Positions 32,430 through 40,654 of a stretch of DNA of 64,000 nucleotides are shown in pieces. How positions within the stretch are numbered: the first letter of the stretch is position 1; every line of letters starts with the position of its first letter. The translations under genes and the position numbers were made by a program. The stretch covers positions 186,001 to 250,000 of the forward strand of contig DASWNP010000059.1 of NCBI GenBank assembly GCA_036399175.1. Direction: 5' to 3'. Origin of the DNA: DASWNP01 sp036399175 (GTDB taxonomy: Bacteria > Acidobacteriota > Blastocatellia > Pyrinomonadales > Pyrinomonadaceae). Under the pieces are notes generated by a model. It ran no database searches. It was not told where the DNA came from and saw nothing but the letters and a program-made list of their open reading frames with translations.

Positions 32430-32810
32430 ATGACTTTTCAGTTCAGCCGCAGGCTCGCCATCCTGGGCGGTTTGCTCGTTCCGATAGGAGAGACGATTCG
32501 GCGTTGGAGCACCTGGCGCGAGTCGCCGCCGAACCTGTTCGACGATTACCTCCTGGGCGTTTTCCTGCTCTACGCCGCCTGGCGGACGCGCCGAGACACG
32601 CGCGGCGGGCAGCCCGCTCTCGCCGCCGCGTGGGGCTTCGCCTGCGGGCTCGGCTACTACAGTTTTTTCGGGCAGCTCAAGAGCCTGCGCCTCGGCGAGA
32701 CAGACCCGGCTCCGATTCCTTCCGAGTGGGTGGCCGTGATTAAGGGTCTCGCCTTGCTGCTCGCGCTTCTGGCGCTCTGGTCGAGTTTGAGGCGCTTACC
32801 GCCGACGTGA
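32430..32810 (+). CDS. Small multi-pass membrane protein of unknown function
   Basis: 126 aa with about three to four hydrophobic segments (LAILGGLLVPIGE, YLLGVFLLYAAW, WGFACGLGYYSFFG, VIKGLALLLALLALW). Shine-Dalgarno GAAGGATGAG before ATG 32430. Not a family I recognise by name. Confidence 0.75.
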   Translation: MTFQFSRRLAILGGLLVPIGETIRRWSTWRESPPNLFDDYLLGVFLLYAAWRTRRDTRGGQPALAAAWGFACGLGYYSFFGQLKSLRLGETDPAPIPSEWVAVIKGLALLLALLALWSSLRRLPPT

Positions 32811-32891
32811 GGTTAGATGATAGACTCTCCGAATCGACGTGAAACGTGATGAGGCCGAAACATTTTGCAGCAGAGTATCGGAGGTGAAGCT

Positions 32892-33458
32892 GTGCGCGGC
32901 GAAAGCGATGTCTGGAAGGGACTGGCGGCAGGAATAGCCGGAGGCTTGGCGGCGGCCTGGGCGATGAATCAGTTTCAGGCGCTTCTCAGCAGGCTCGCGG
33001 GCGAGGAGGAGCGCTCGCACGGCGCGCAGTCTCTACAGCAGGGCTCTCCCGAGCACGGCGTCGGGCGCGAGCTACAGGCCGAGGGCAAAGACGACGCGGC
33101 GGACGACGCCGCCGGACGACTCGCCAACGCCGTCTCCGTAAAAGTATCCGGTCGTGAGCTGACCGCAGGCGAGAAAGAAGTCGCGGGCGCGGGCTTTCAC
33201 TACGCGATGGGCGTCACTTCGGGCGCAATCTACGGCGCGCTCTCAGAGATAGCGCCGCAGGTTCGCGTGGGCGCTGGCCTTCCGTTCGGCGCGCTCGTCT
33301 GGCTCACGGCTGACGAAGGGATAGTCCCGGCTCTCGGTCTCTCGAAATCGGCCAAGGAGTATCCGCTCTCGATACACCTCTACGCCTTCACCTCGCACCT
33401 CGTCTTCGGTCTGACGACTGAGCTTGTCCGTCGCGGCGTGAGAAGCGCGTTGAGATAA
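32892..33458 (+). CDS. DUF1440 (YagU-like) membrane protein
   Basis: 188 aa. An N-terminal membrane segment (GLAAGIAGGLAAAWAMNQFQ), a charged Gln/Glu-rich middle, then GAGFHYAMGVTSGAIYG, PFGALVWLTADEGIVPALGL and HLVFGLTTELVRR, matching the DUF1440/YagU pattern. Function unknown; YagU is linked to acid resistance in E. coli. A TTG nine codons upstream is in frame, but GTG 32892 follows GGAGGTGAAGCT at ideal spacing and is preferred. Confidence 0.82.
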   Translation: MRGESDVWKGLAAGIAGGLAAAWAMNQFQALLSRLAGEEERSHGAQSLQQGSPEHGVGRELQAEGKDDAADDAAGRLANAVSVKVSGRELTAGEKEVAGAGFHYAMGVTSGAIYGALSEIAPQVRVGAGLPFGALVWLTADEGIVPALGLSKSAKEYPLSIHLYAFTSHLVFGLTTELVRRGVRSALR

Positions 33459-33660
33459 GCAATCAGCATTCAGCAATCAGCGTTCAGCCGTCAGCGTTCA
33501 TCTGGAAAGGCTGGAGTCTGGAGTCTGGGATAAAGCTTGTACACTTGCACAAAAATATAACTTGCACGCTCGCACGAATTGATTGGCTGACGGCTGAACG
33601 CTGATTGCTGAACGCCTCTTTCCGATTGGCTGATTGCTGAACGCTGATTGCTGAAAGCTT
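33458..33660. repeat. Intergenic heptamer inverted-repeat element 9
   Basis: Left arm of AGCAATC, AGCATTC, AGCGTTC and AGCCGTC units at 33458-33500, then a short CTGGAGT run (33511-33528) belonging to another heptamer class. The right arm of GATTGCT, GAACGCT and GACGGCT units is at 33581-33658 and is interrupted by CTCTTTCC. The element lies between the DUF1440 gene and the nickel permease and ends 7 nt before the permease ATG. Confidence 0.85.
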
Positions 33661-33665
33661 CTTTT

Positions 33666-34388
33666 ATGACTTCATTTTCAACCTTCTCGGCGCTCGCCTT
33701 CGGCTTCCTGCTGGGGCTCAGGCACGCCGTCGAGGCCGACCATCTGGCTGCTGTTTCAACTATCGTGGGCGAGCGCAGGAGCCTTTTGAGTTCGACGCTG
33801 GTGGGCGGCCTGTGGGGAGTCGGCCATACCATCTCGCTGCTTCTGGTGGGCGTGGCCGTCATCTGGTTTCGCTTCGAGGTGAACGAGCGGACGGCGCTTG
33901 CGCTTGAGCTTTGCGTCGGGGTGATGCTGGTCGGGCTCGGCCTGAATGCTCTGAGGAAACTGGCGCGCGGCGGGCGCGTTCACCTGCACGTTCACAGGCA
34001 CGGCGGACGCGCGCACGTCCACCCGCACCTGCACGACCCCTCGACCCGCGAAGAAGACCCGCACACGCATCACGGCCTGCGGCTCGGCGCGCGTCCCCTG
34101 CTCGTCGGCGCGCTTCACGGCCTGGCCGGAAGCGCCGCGCTGATGCTCCTGATTCTTTCGACCATCGAGTCGCGCCTCGCCGGGCTCGCTTACGTAGTCG
34201 TCTTCGGCGTCGGCTCAATCGGCGGGATGATGCTGATGAGCGCGCTCGTCGGCCTGCCCCTCTACCTGACGGCCTCACGCTTCAGCCGCGCGAACCTGAC
34301 CGTGCGCGGCCTCGCCGGTCTCTTCAGCCTCAGCTTCGGACTGTTTATGATTTACGAGATAGGCTTCGTCGAAGGACTGTTTCGCTAA
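33666..34388 (+). CDS. Nickel/cobalt permease (HoxN/HupN/NixA or UreH type)
   Basis: 240 aa with about six transmembrane helices. The N-terminal signature LGLRHAVEADHLAAV contains the HX4DH metal motif. A His-rich cytoplasmic loop follows (HLHVHRHGGRAHVHPHLHDP), and a second His site is LVGALHGLAGSAALML. Expected to import or export Ni(II) or Co(II). The start ATG 33666 is chosen because earlier codons are read from heptamer element 9. No urease or hydrogenase genes are visible nearby. Confidence 0.9.
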   Translation: MTSFSTFSALAFGFLLGLRHAVEADHLAAVSTIVGERRSLLSSTLVGGLWGVGHTISLLLVGVAVIWFRFEVNERTALALELCVGVMLVGLGLNALRKLARGGRVHLHVHRHGGRAHVHPHLHDPSTREEDPHTHHGLRLGARPLLVGALHGLAGSAALMLLILSTIESRLAGLAYVVVFGVGSIGGMMLMSALVGLPLYLTASRFSRANLTVRGLAGLFSLSFGLFMIYEIGFVEGLFR

Positions 34389-34657
34389 ACGGCCGACGCT
34401 TTTTCACTCGGCATCTGTCAGCCCGCAATGAGCGGTAGTGTATATACACCCGCCCCGCTCAGGTGTTAAGATGCGCAAACCTAATAAATCAGAGTTTGGC
34501 AGGGCGAACAAGAGGCGTCGGGGCGTGTACTCGTCGAGTCGGAAAAACTCGGGCGAGCCGCGCGGGAGACGCTCCGGGCGGCTTTCGTCTCGGCTGAGCG
34601 AGACGGGAAGTCGGCGCAAAGGGTTTACAAGAGGAACGATTCAGGGAGGAAAAAGGT

Positions 34658-35650
34658 ATGTCGAACGACAGAGGACAATCGAGAAGTGACGGTGAAGGCG
34701 GTGCGTTGCGGGCGGCGCGCGGCGCTTTGGTAAACATGAGCGGAGAGCAGCTTGCGCGCGGCCTGGGCTGGTTCAGCATCGGGCTTGGGCTGGCGGAGAT
34801 TATAGCGCCGCGCGGCGTCGCCAGAGTGGCCGGCGTCCGAGGCAATCACAACGGCCTGATACGCCTCTTCGGACTGCGCGAGATAGCGAGCGGCATCAGT
34901 ATCTTCGCGCAGGGACGGCGGCCTGCGACCGCCGTCTGGTCGAGAGTCGCGGGCGATGCTTTAGACCTCGCCGCGCTGGCCGTCGCCTTCGCATCGCCTG
35001 ATTCGAGCAAGGGGCGCGTGGCCTTCGCCACCGCCAACGTGCTCGGCGTCGCGGCGCTCGACGTGCTCTGCGCTCAGCAGCTCAGCCGACAGAACGACGA
35101 CGGCTCGGGCACGGGCGGTCGCGTCCATGTCAGAAAGAGCATCGCCATCAATCGTTCGCCCGAAGAGGTCTACGAGTTCTGGCGCGACTTCCAGAATTTG
35201 CCGCGCTTCATGTATCACCTCGAATCCGTGAGAGTGACGGGAGAGGGTCGTTCGCATTGGGTGGCGAAAGCTCCGGCAGGGATGAGCGTCGAGTGGGACG
35301 CATTGACGACGGAAGACCGACCCGGCCAACTCATCTCCTGGCGCTCGCTCGAAGGCTCTGAGGTGGACAACTCCGGCTCGGTGCGCTTCGAGCGCGCGAC
35401 GGGCGGGCGCGGCGCTATCGTCAGAGTCGAGCTTGAATACAACCCGCCGGGCGGCGCGGTCGGCGCAACGCTCGCCAAGCTTTTCGGCGAAGAGCCGGAG
35501 CAGCAGTTGAAGGACGACCTCTATCGCTTCAAGCAGGTCATCGAGACGGGCGAGGTCGTGCTTTCCGAATCCGCCATCAGAGGGGCGGGCGGCCTGCCGC
35601 TCAGACCCGCGCAGCCGCCTTCGCAGGAGGAACGGGCGCTCAAATCATAA
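34658..35650 (+). CDS. SRPBCC-family protein with N-terminal membrane domain
   Basis: 330 aa. The first ~140 residues form a hydrophobic, probably multi-pass region (GLGWFSIGLGLAEIIAP, GLREIASGISIFAQGR, VAFATANVLGVAALDVL). Residues about 150-310 are a START/SRPBCC cyclase-like domain (VRKSIAINRSPEEVYEFWRD, FMYHLESVRV, DRPGQLISWRSLEG, VRVELEYNPPGG). Such proteins bind hydrophobic ligands; the ligand is not known. ATG 34658 follows GGGAGGAAAAAGG. Same strand as the dehydrogenase downstream. Confidence 0.88.
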   Translation: MSNDRGQSRSDGEGGALRAARGALVNMSGEQLARGLGWFSIGLGLAEIIAPRGVARVAGVRGNHNGLIRLFGLREIASGISIFAQGRRPATAVWSRVAGDALDLAALAVAFASPDSSKGRVAFATANVLGVAALDVLCAQQLSRQNDDGSGTGGRVHVRKSIAINRSPEEVYEFWRDFQNLPRFMYHLESVRVTGEGRSHWVAKAPAGMSVEWDALTTEDRPGQLISWRSLEGSEVDNSGSVRFERATGGRGAIVRVELEYNPPGGAVGATLAKLFGEEPEQQLKDDLYRFKQVIETGEVVLSESAIRGAGGLPLRPAQPPSQEERALKS

Positions 35651-35757
35651 ATAAGTCGTAAACCTGTAGAGGCAAGTGCGGCCTCGGCGCGTGCGCGTCG
35701 TGCGAAGGGGCTCGCGCGAACGGGTTTTCTTTTTAAGTCCGAAAAAGGGGGACAGAG

Positions 35758-36927
35758 ATGAGAGCAAATTGCTGGTACGGCAAAAAGGACGTGAGGGTCG
35801 AGCAGGTTCCCGACCCGAAAATCTTGAATCAGCGCGACGCCATCATTCGCATTACTTCGACCGCCATCTGCGGCTCCGACCTGCATCTCTACAACGGCTT
35901 CATCCCGACGATGGAGAAGGGCGACATCATCGGCCACGAGTTTATGGGCGAAGTGGTCGAGGTGGGCAGGGAGGTGAAGAACCTGAAAATCGGCGACCGC
36001 GTGGTCGTCCCGTTTCCGATTGCGTGCGGCAACTGCGCCGCCTGCCAGGCGCAGGCTTTCACGCTCTGCGAAAACTCGAACCCGAACGCATGGCTCGCCG
36101 AGAAGATGTTCGGCCACGCCTCCGCAGGCTTCTACGGCTACTCGCGCCTGACGGGCGGCTACGCGGGCGGGCAGGCCGAGTATGCGCGCGTGCCCTTCGC
36201 CGATGTCGGGCCGATGAAAGTGCCCGACGGGATGGCAGACGAACAGGTGCTCTTCCTCTCAGACATCTTGCCGACCGGCTATATGGGCGCGGAGATGTGC
36301 GACATCAAGCCGGGCGACACCATCGCCGTCTGGGGCTGCGGCCCCGTCGGGCAGTTCGCCATGGCGAGCGCCTATCTGCTCGGGGCAGAGCGCGTCGTCG
36401 GCATCGACCGCTTCCCCGACCGCCTCCGGATGGCGCGCGAGAAGGCGAAGGCCGAAACCATCAACTACGAGGAAGAGAGCGTCTACGACACGCTCATGGA
36501 GATGACGGGCGGGCGCGGCCCCGACGCGTGCATCGACGCCGTCGGCCTCGAAGCGCACACGCCCGGAATCGTTCACGCCTACGACCGCGTCAAGCAGGCG
36601 ATGATGTCGGAGACAGACCGTCCGCACGCCATCCGTGAGGCCATCATGTGCTGCCGCAACGGCGGCACCGTCTCAGTCATAGGAGTCTACGGCGGCTTCA
36701 TCGACAAGTTCCCGATGGGCTCGCTGATGAATCGTTCAATCACAATCAAGAGCGGCCAGTGCCACGTCCATCGCTACATGCGTCCCCTGCTCGAAAGAAT
36801 CGAGCGCGGCGAAATCGACCCCTCCTTCGTCATCACGCACCGCCTGCAACTCGACGACGCGGCGCATGGCTTCGACATCTTCAATAACAAAGAGGACAAC
36901 TGCATCAAGATTGTCCTCAAACCCTGA
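35758..36927 (+). CDS. Zinc-dependent alcohol dehydrogenase (FdhA/threonine-dehydrogenase-like)
   Basis: 389 aa, medium-chain dehydrogenase. Catalytic zinc ligands C38 and the GHEFMGEV block (H60, E61); structural zinc cysteines C90, C93, C96, C104; NAD-binding AVWGCGPVGQFA with GIDRFPDRL. The long C-terminal insertion (HTPGIVHAYDRVKQAMM) resembles glutathione-independent formaldehyde dehydrogenase-like members. Substrate uncertain. ATG 35758 has GGGGGACAG upstream. Followed after 33 nt by a small acidic gene, probably co-transcribed. Confidence 0.92.
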   Translation: MRANCWYGKKDVRVEQVPDPKILNQRDAIIRITSTAICGSDLHLYNGFIPTMEKGDIIGHEFMGEVVEVGREVKNLKIGDRVVVPFPIACGNCAACQAQAFTLCENSNPNAWLAEKMFGHASAGFYGYSRLTGGYAGGQAEYARVPFADVGPMKVPDGMADEQVLFLSDILPTGYMGAEMCDIKPGDTIAVWGCGPVGQFAMASAYLLGAERVVGIDRFPDRLRMAREKAKAETINYEEESVYDTLMEMTGGRGPDACIDAVGLEAHTPGIVHAYDRVKQAMMSETDRPHAIREAIMCCRNGGTVSVIGVYGGFIDKFPMGSLMNRSITIKSGQCHVHRYMRPLLERIERGEIDPSFVITHRLQLDDAAHGFDIFNNKEDNCIKIVLKP

Positions 36928-36960
36928 CGGTCAGCTTTAGCAGAGGAGACGGGGAAGAAT

Positions 36961-37203
36961 ATGGCGGAAGAAGAAGAGGACGACGACGGCGTGCGTTTGC
37001 CGCGAGGCGAAGCCGAGTCAGGCTCGACCGCGATGAGCGAGACCGAGATTGACCATAACGTGATGGGTAGCTTCCCCGCGAGCGACCCGCCCTCCTGGAC
37101 GCTCGGCATCGACCAGCACAGGAAGTCGCCGGGCGCGCTCGAAGAAGAAGCGCCTTCGCCAGCCGAGCCTTCGCACCGGAACGAGAGCGAGCCTTCCGCC
37201 TAA
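36961..37203 (+). CDS. 80-aa acidic protein with SFPASDPPSW motif
   Basis: An acidic start (MAEEEEDDDG), central conserved-looking block MGSFPASDPPSWTLG, and a disordered acidic tail. The FPASDPPSW core recurs in small proteins of many bacteria, often near redox or stress genes, with no known role. Shine-Dalgarno AGGAGACGGGG precedes ATG 36961. A very strong terminator follows it. Confidence 0.75.
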   Translation: MAEEEEDDDGVRLPRGEAESGSTAMSETEIDHNVMGSFPASDPPSWTLGIDQHRKSPGALEEEAPSPAEPSHRNESEPSA

Positions 37204-37282
37204 CTTCTACGAAGACGGCGCAACGCGCAGAGAAGAGCTTCGCGAGCGCAGATTGCAGTTGAATCTACCCGCGCCGGCTTAG

Positions 37283-37340
37283 AGGGGGTCTGAAGACCGC
37301 CGTCTCAAGTTTCGTTGAGACGGCGGTCTTCAGACCCCCT
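37283..37340. terminator. Bidirectional terminator with 26-bp perfect stem
   Basis: Arms 37283-37308 and 37315-37340 (starting AGGGGGTCTGAAGACCGCC) are exact complements around the loop GTTTCG, followed by TT. It lies between the small acidic gene (+) and the convergent DAC-fold gene (-). Unusually long and perfect. Confidence 0.88.
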
Positions 37341-37373
37341 TTAAACTTCCGGGAAAGTGTTTGGCAATCCGCT

Positions 37374-38519
37374 CTAAAGCAGCAGCGTTTCGACGCGGTG
37401 GGCGTGTGCCATCTGCTCGCAGGGCGACCATGCGAAGACGGTGAAGCGTCCGTCCTGCGAGGCGACGAGGGCGAGCGCGTCGCGCTGGTCGTGGACGAAC
37501 TGCGCGGCGGAGAGGTGGCGCGTGCCGCCGAGGTGCGAAGGGTGGACGAACGAGGGCGCGCCGCCCACCACCGGCTCGGTGACGACCACCTGCTCGACCT
37601 GTGCTCCGCCTTCCCTACGCCTTATCTTCGCGCCGAAGGCGAGCAGCTCGTATTTATCTGTGATGAGCGTCGCACCATCCACAGCCGTCAGTCCCGCCAC
37701 GGCATCGACCGCGTCGGTCAAAGCTTCCTGCCAGGTCTGTAGGCTTCTCTCGCTCTCGTCGGCGCTCATCAGCTCGGCCAGCTCCGAATAAGCAGGCGAC
37801 ACCGAATAGGAGATGGGTGCGACTATCGACTCGCGCCAACGCTCTGTGCCGCGCGGCACGACGAGCAGGATACCGCCGCGCCCGTGCGCCCGCATCGAGG
37901 CGGCAAGCTGCACGAGCACTTTCACCGAGTCGTCCGAAGAGGAGGCGGCGGGCACGCCGAAGCCTATGAGCGAAGTGACGACGGCCGGGCAGTCAGGCAA
38001 ACTCGCGCCCTCTTCGTCCACCATCTTTATCTGGTCGCCCTTGAGCACGACGACGTTGATGAACTTGCCCGTCTCGTGTCCGCGCCTGTACTTGACGACG
38101 AGCAGCCCCGGGTCAACCACTTCGAGCACGAAACAGAGCGGCGGAACGGTGCGCGTCGTTCCCCAGACGTAAAGCTCTTCCGCGTCGCGCCAGACGCCGA
38201 GGTGTATGCCGGGGCGCTCGACGGCGGGCGCAAGACGCACGAGCGCCGAAGGGTTGAGCGGAAGCCTGTGCTCGAACCGGAGAGGCTGCCCGGCCTGTTC
38301 GGGCGGAAGAAAGGCGAGCGAGATTTTCGGCGAGTAGCCTTCCTCGCGCCGCAGGCTCGCCCAGAAAGCCGCGTCGATAATCGACTCGACGACGGGCGCG
38401 TCCGGCTCAGACGCCAGACCTGTGCGCCCCATGCGCTCAGCCCGCGCGAGCCGCCGCGCGAAGTGCGCTTCGACCGTCGCGGCGACGGCTCGCGCCGCCC
38501 TGTATGCCGGTTCCGTCAT
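37374..38519 (-). CDS. DACNV-like protein with diadenylate-cyclase fold
   Basis: 381 aa. The N-terminal ~240 residues (with AFWASLRREEGYSPKIS, LYVWGTTRTVPPLC) form an uncharacterised domain. The C-terminal part resembles the DisA_N/CdaA diadenylate-cyclase fold: DGATLITDKYELLAFGAKI carries DGA (D281-A283) and GGTRHLSAAQFVHDQRDALALV parallels the RHR motif. The third residue is Leu (RHL, R334-L336) instead of Arg. This matches what has been called a DACNV sensor domain; activity is uncertain. Downstream of the DUF4956 gene on the same strand, with a heptamer element between. Confidence 0.75.
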   Translation of the reverse strand: MTEPAYRAARAVAATVEAHFARRLARAERMGRTGLASEPDAPVVESIIDAAFWASLRREEGYSPKISLAFLPPEQAGQPLRFEHRLPLNPSALVRLAPAVERPGIHLGVWRDAEELYVWGTTRTVPPLCFVLEVVDPGLLVVKYRRGHETGKFINVVVLKGDQIKMVDEEGASLPDCPAVVTSLIGFGVPAASSSDDSVKVLVQLAASMRAHGRGGILLVVPRGTERWRESIVAPISYSVSPAYSELAELMSADESERSLQTWQEALTDAVDAVAGLTAVDGATLITDKYELLAFGAKIRRREGGAQVEQVVVTEPVVGGAPSFVHPSHLGGTRHLSAAQFVHDQRDALALVASQDGRFTVFAWSPCEQMAHAHRVETLLL

Positions 38520-38522
38520 AAG

Positions 38523-38649
38523 GAAATGATGAACGATGAACGAAACAGAAGTCTGGAGTCTGGAGTCTAAAGTCTGGAGTCAGGAACAAAGACTGTCTTT
38601 GGCTTTGACTCCAGACTCCAGACTTTAGACTCCTGACTTCTTCCGCGTT
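38523..38649. repeat. Intergenic heptamer inverted-repeat element 10 (nested)
   Basis: Outer TGATGAA/CGATGAA units (38526-38541) pair weakly with the TTCCGCGTTTC segment near 38640-38650. The inner arms are AGTCTGG/AGTCTAA/AGTCAGG units (38550-38584) and GACTCCA/GACTTTA/GACTCCT units (38606-38640). The right arm shares the same unit order, including the variant GACTTTA, with the reverse complement of element 8. Starts 3 nt from the DAC-fold gene ATG and abuts the DUF4956 stop. Confidence 0.85.
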
Positions 38650-39612
38650 TCAGTAGAGGTAGTTGCTCTTCTGCTGCTCCCACTCGATGCTCGTGATTCT
38701 ATTCTGATCGGCGGCGAGAATCTCTTCGCTCAGGCGGTCGGTGCTGATGCTCAGGTTCATGTTGACGTGATAGACGAGAGAGCCTCCCGTCGAGCCCTGC
38801 TCGGCGCGGGTGAAGCCGCGAACCTCGGCCGTGAAGTTGTGACGCTTGAAAACTTCTCTGAGCACGAGCTGCGTCTCGTCCGTGTGCTCGGTCGCCACCG
38901 TCAGCTCCATCGCACGCTGCACCTGGTCGGTCTCGTTGCGTTCGATGAACCAGAGCAGAGGCAGGATGAAGGCGGTGAGCACGACGGCCAAGTCCCAGCG
39001 TCCGACGCCGGTGCCGAGCCCGATGGCGAGGCTGACGAGAAGAATCGTAATCTCTTTGGGGTCGCGAATGTTTGTGCGGAAGCGGACGAGCGAGGCGGCG
39101 GCGAAGATGCCGAAGGCGCGCGCGGCGCTGTCGCCGACAATCATCATCAGCGCCGAGGCGACGACGGCGAGAAGGATTTGCGTCTGCGCGACGTAGGCCG
39201 GAGTGAGCTGGTGCGGCGTCGTGCTGCTGCGCGGGCGGCGCGTCAGAATCGTGACGAGCAGCGCCGCCAGCAGTAGTCTCATCAGGACTCTGAGGACAAC
39301 CGTCGTCCGGCTTTCCGGCGGGGTCGAAGGCGAACTCGCGGCGGTGCTGGGGCTCGGCTCGCTGCCGAAGATATGGCCGAGGACGGAATCGTCTTCCGTA
39401 TCGGCCGGAGGCTGCGTCGCCTGCGCGGCGTTCGTTTGCGAAGGGGTGTTCGTCTGCGGGGAGGTTTGCTGCGCTGACTGTCGCTGCTGCTGCGGCGACG
39501 GCTCATCGGCTTGACGCCTGGCGAAGTAAGCCATCAGCCCGAAACCGAACAGACCGGCCAGGAGAGCGACGACGAGCGTCGTCGTCCAGTTGTTCATTCC
39601 GTCATTCTTCAT
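38650..39612 (-). CDS. DUF4956 membrane protein
   Basis: 320 aa. An N-terminal transmembrane helix (TTLVVALLAGLFGFGLMAYF), a long Gln/Thr/Ser/Pro disordered linker, then three to four helices (VLMRLLLAALLVTIL, ILLAVVASALMMIVG, ITILLVSLAIGLGTGVG, LAVVLTAFILPLLWF) with the FGIFAAASLVRFRTNIRDPKEI block typical of DUF4956, and a soluble C-terminal domain. DUF4956 is often found with VTC-type polyphosphate polymerases and CotH kinases; here it lies beside ppk1 and a kinase-like protein. Confidence 0.9.
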   Translation of the reverse strand: MKNDGMNNWTTTLVVALLAGLFGFGLMAYFARRQADEPSPQQQRQSAQQTSPQTNTPSQTNAAQATQPPADTEDDSVLGHIFGSEPSPSTAASSPSTPPESRTTVVLRVLMRLLLAALLVTILTRRPRSSTTPHQLTPAYVAQTQILLAVVASALMMIVGDSAARAFGIFAAASLVRFRTNIRDPKEITILLVSLAIGLGTGVGRWDLAVVLTAFILPLLWFIERNETDQVQRAMELTVATEHTDETQLVLREVFKRHNFTAEVRGFTRAEQGSTGGSLVYHVNMNLSISTDRLSEEILAADQNRITSIEWEQQKSNYLY

Positions 39613-39679
39613 TTTTAATTTCGCGCCTCGCCGGAGTCCGCCCGCGCGTCGTGCGGCGCGGGTCGTCGGCGCTGCTCTC

Positions 39680-40651
39680 TCACCTCGGAAGATTGTTCAG
39701 CTCATTTATCCTCGAACGCACCGTTTGGGTCAACATCTGAATTTCTTCCGGCGTGTAGTTGGCGGCGCGGAAGGCGTCCGTTATTTGGCGGTCGCTCAGG
39801 CGCGCGAGCCACTCGCCTATCCAGCGCGCCTCCTCGACCTTGATGTCGTCGAACAAATCCTGACTCTTGCCCTGATAGAAGAATAAGACCTGTCCGCGTT
39901 TTACGTCTTCGACGAAGCCGGAGTTTCTGTAGTCGTCCGGCTTGTTGCGGCTGCGCGCCAAGCGCCAGAATCCGGGCACGTCGAGCTTCACCTTGCCGAA
40001 GCTCGCCCCGAGGTCGCTGATGATGTAGCGCAGCTCCGGCCTGCCGCTCTGTTCGCCGCGCACCTGTAGAATCTTGTTGTTCGTGTCCTTGATGTCCCAG
40101 TTGTTGAAGAGCGCCATCATCACGATGAGCCCCTGCATCTCCTTCGACCAGGCGAAAGGGTTCTTCTTCCACTTCCACTCGTCGAGACGCTTGATGTAAT
40201 CGGGGCGCGCTTCGAAGCGGACGTTCTCGAAAGTGCCTTTGGTCGGAATCGTGGCGCGCGGGGCGAGATAGTTTATCTCCGTGTAGTAGCCGACCGCCCA
40301 GAGCAGGCGCACGGCGGCGGTCTCGGCCTGCGCCTCCTTGCCGATTTTGGCGACCCACTCGCGCCCCGCCGCGTCGCGCACGCGATACTTGGTCGAGTAG
40401 CCGCCAGTCTCCTCCTTGACGAAAGTGAGGCTCGACAGGTCGGGCTGCATCGCGGAGCCTCCCGGGCCGAGGAAGAGGTCGCGCGAAGCGATGTCCGAAG
40501 GCTCTCGCCAGAGTACGGGAGTGCCGCTCGCGATCTCCTGCTTCTCTTTCGCTTTGCTTTGCGCGGCGACGCGGAAGCAGGTCGAGAGAGCCAGGATAAG
40601 CATGACCGCGCAGGCCACGACGGCGCAGTCTCTTCTTCGCTTCGATTGCAT
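39680..40651 (-). CDS. Secreted kinase-like protein 1
   Basis: 323 aa. Signal peptide (about 1-31, ending RVAAQ). The body shows an arrangement like the protein-kinase/HipA superfamily: Lys in WVAKIGKEAQAETAA (K102) with E110, a catalytic-loop-like NNWDIKDTNNK (D186, K188, D189) and a DFG-like ISDLGASFG (D213). C-terminal helices end SRINELNNLPR. I do not know a named family for it, and kinase activity is inferred from pattern only. 3 nt separate it from ppk1 upstream, so they are one operon. A paralogue lies at 43441-44430. Confidence 0.8.
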   Translation of the reverse strand: MQSKRRRDCAVVACAVMLILALSTCFRVAAQSKAKEKQEIASGTPVLWREPSDIASRDLFLGPGGSAMQPDLSSLTFVKEETGGYSTKYRVRDAAGREWVAKIGKEAQAETAAVRLLWAVGYYTEINYLAPRATIPTKGTFENVRFEARPDYIKRLDEWKWKKNPFAWSKEMQGLIVMMALFNNWDIKDTNNKILQVRGEQSGRPELRYIISDLGASFGKVKLDVPGFWRLARSRNKPDDYRNSGFVEDVKRGQVLFFYQGKSQDLFDDIKVEEARWIGEWLARLSDRQITDAFRAANYTPEEIQMLTQTVRSRINELNNLPR

Positions 40652-40654
40652 GAC

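Noticed and set aside
33541..33575. Short A+T-rich region before the nickel permease considered as a metal or cobalamin riboswitch
   Set aside because: No conserved riboswitch core is visible; the sequence belongs to heptamer element 9 and its loop.
34471..34689. 72-codon basic frame (MRKPNKSEFG...) upstream of the SRPBCC gene, with an AGGTG before the ATG
   Set aside because: Extremely Arg/Lys/Ser-rich and overlapping the well-supported start of the SRPBCC gene; more likely a composition artefact, though a small leader peptide cannot be excluded.
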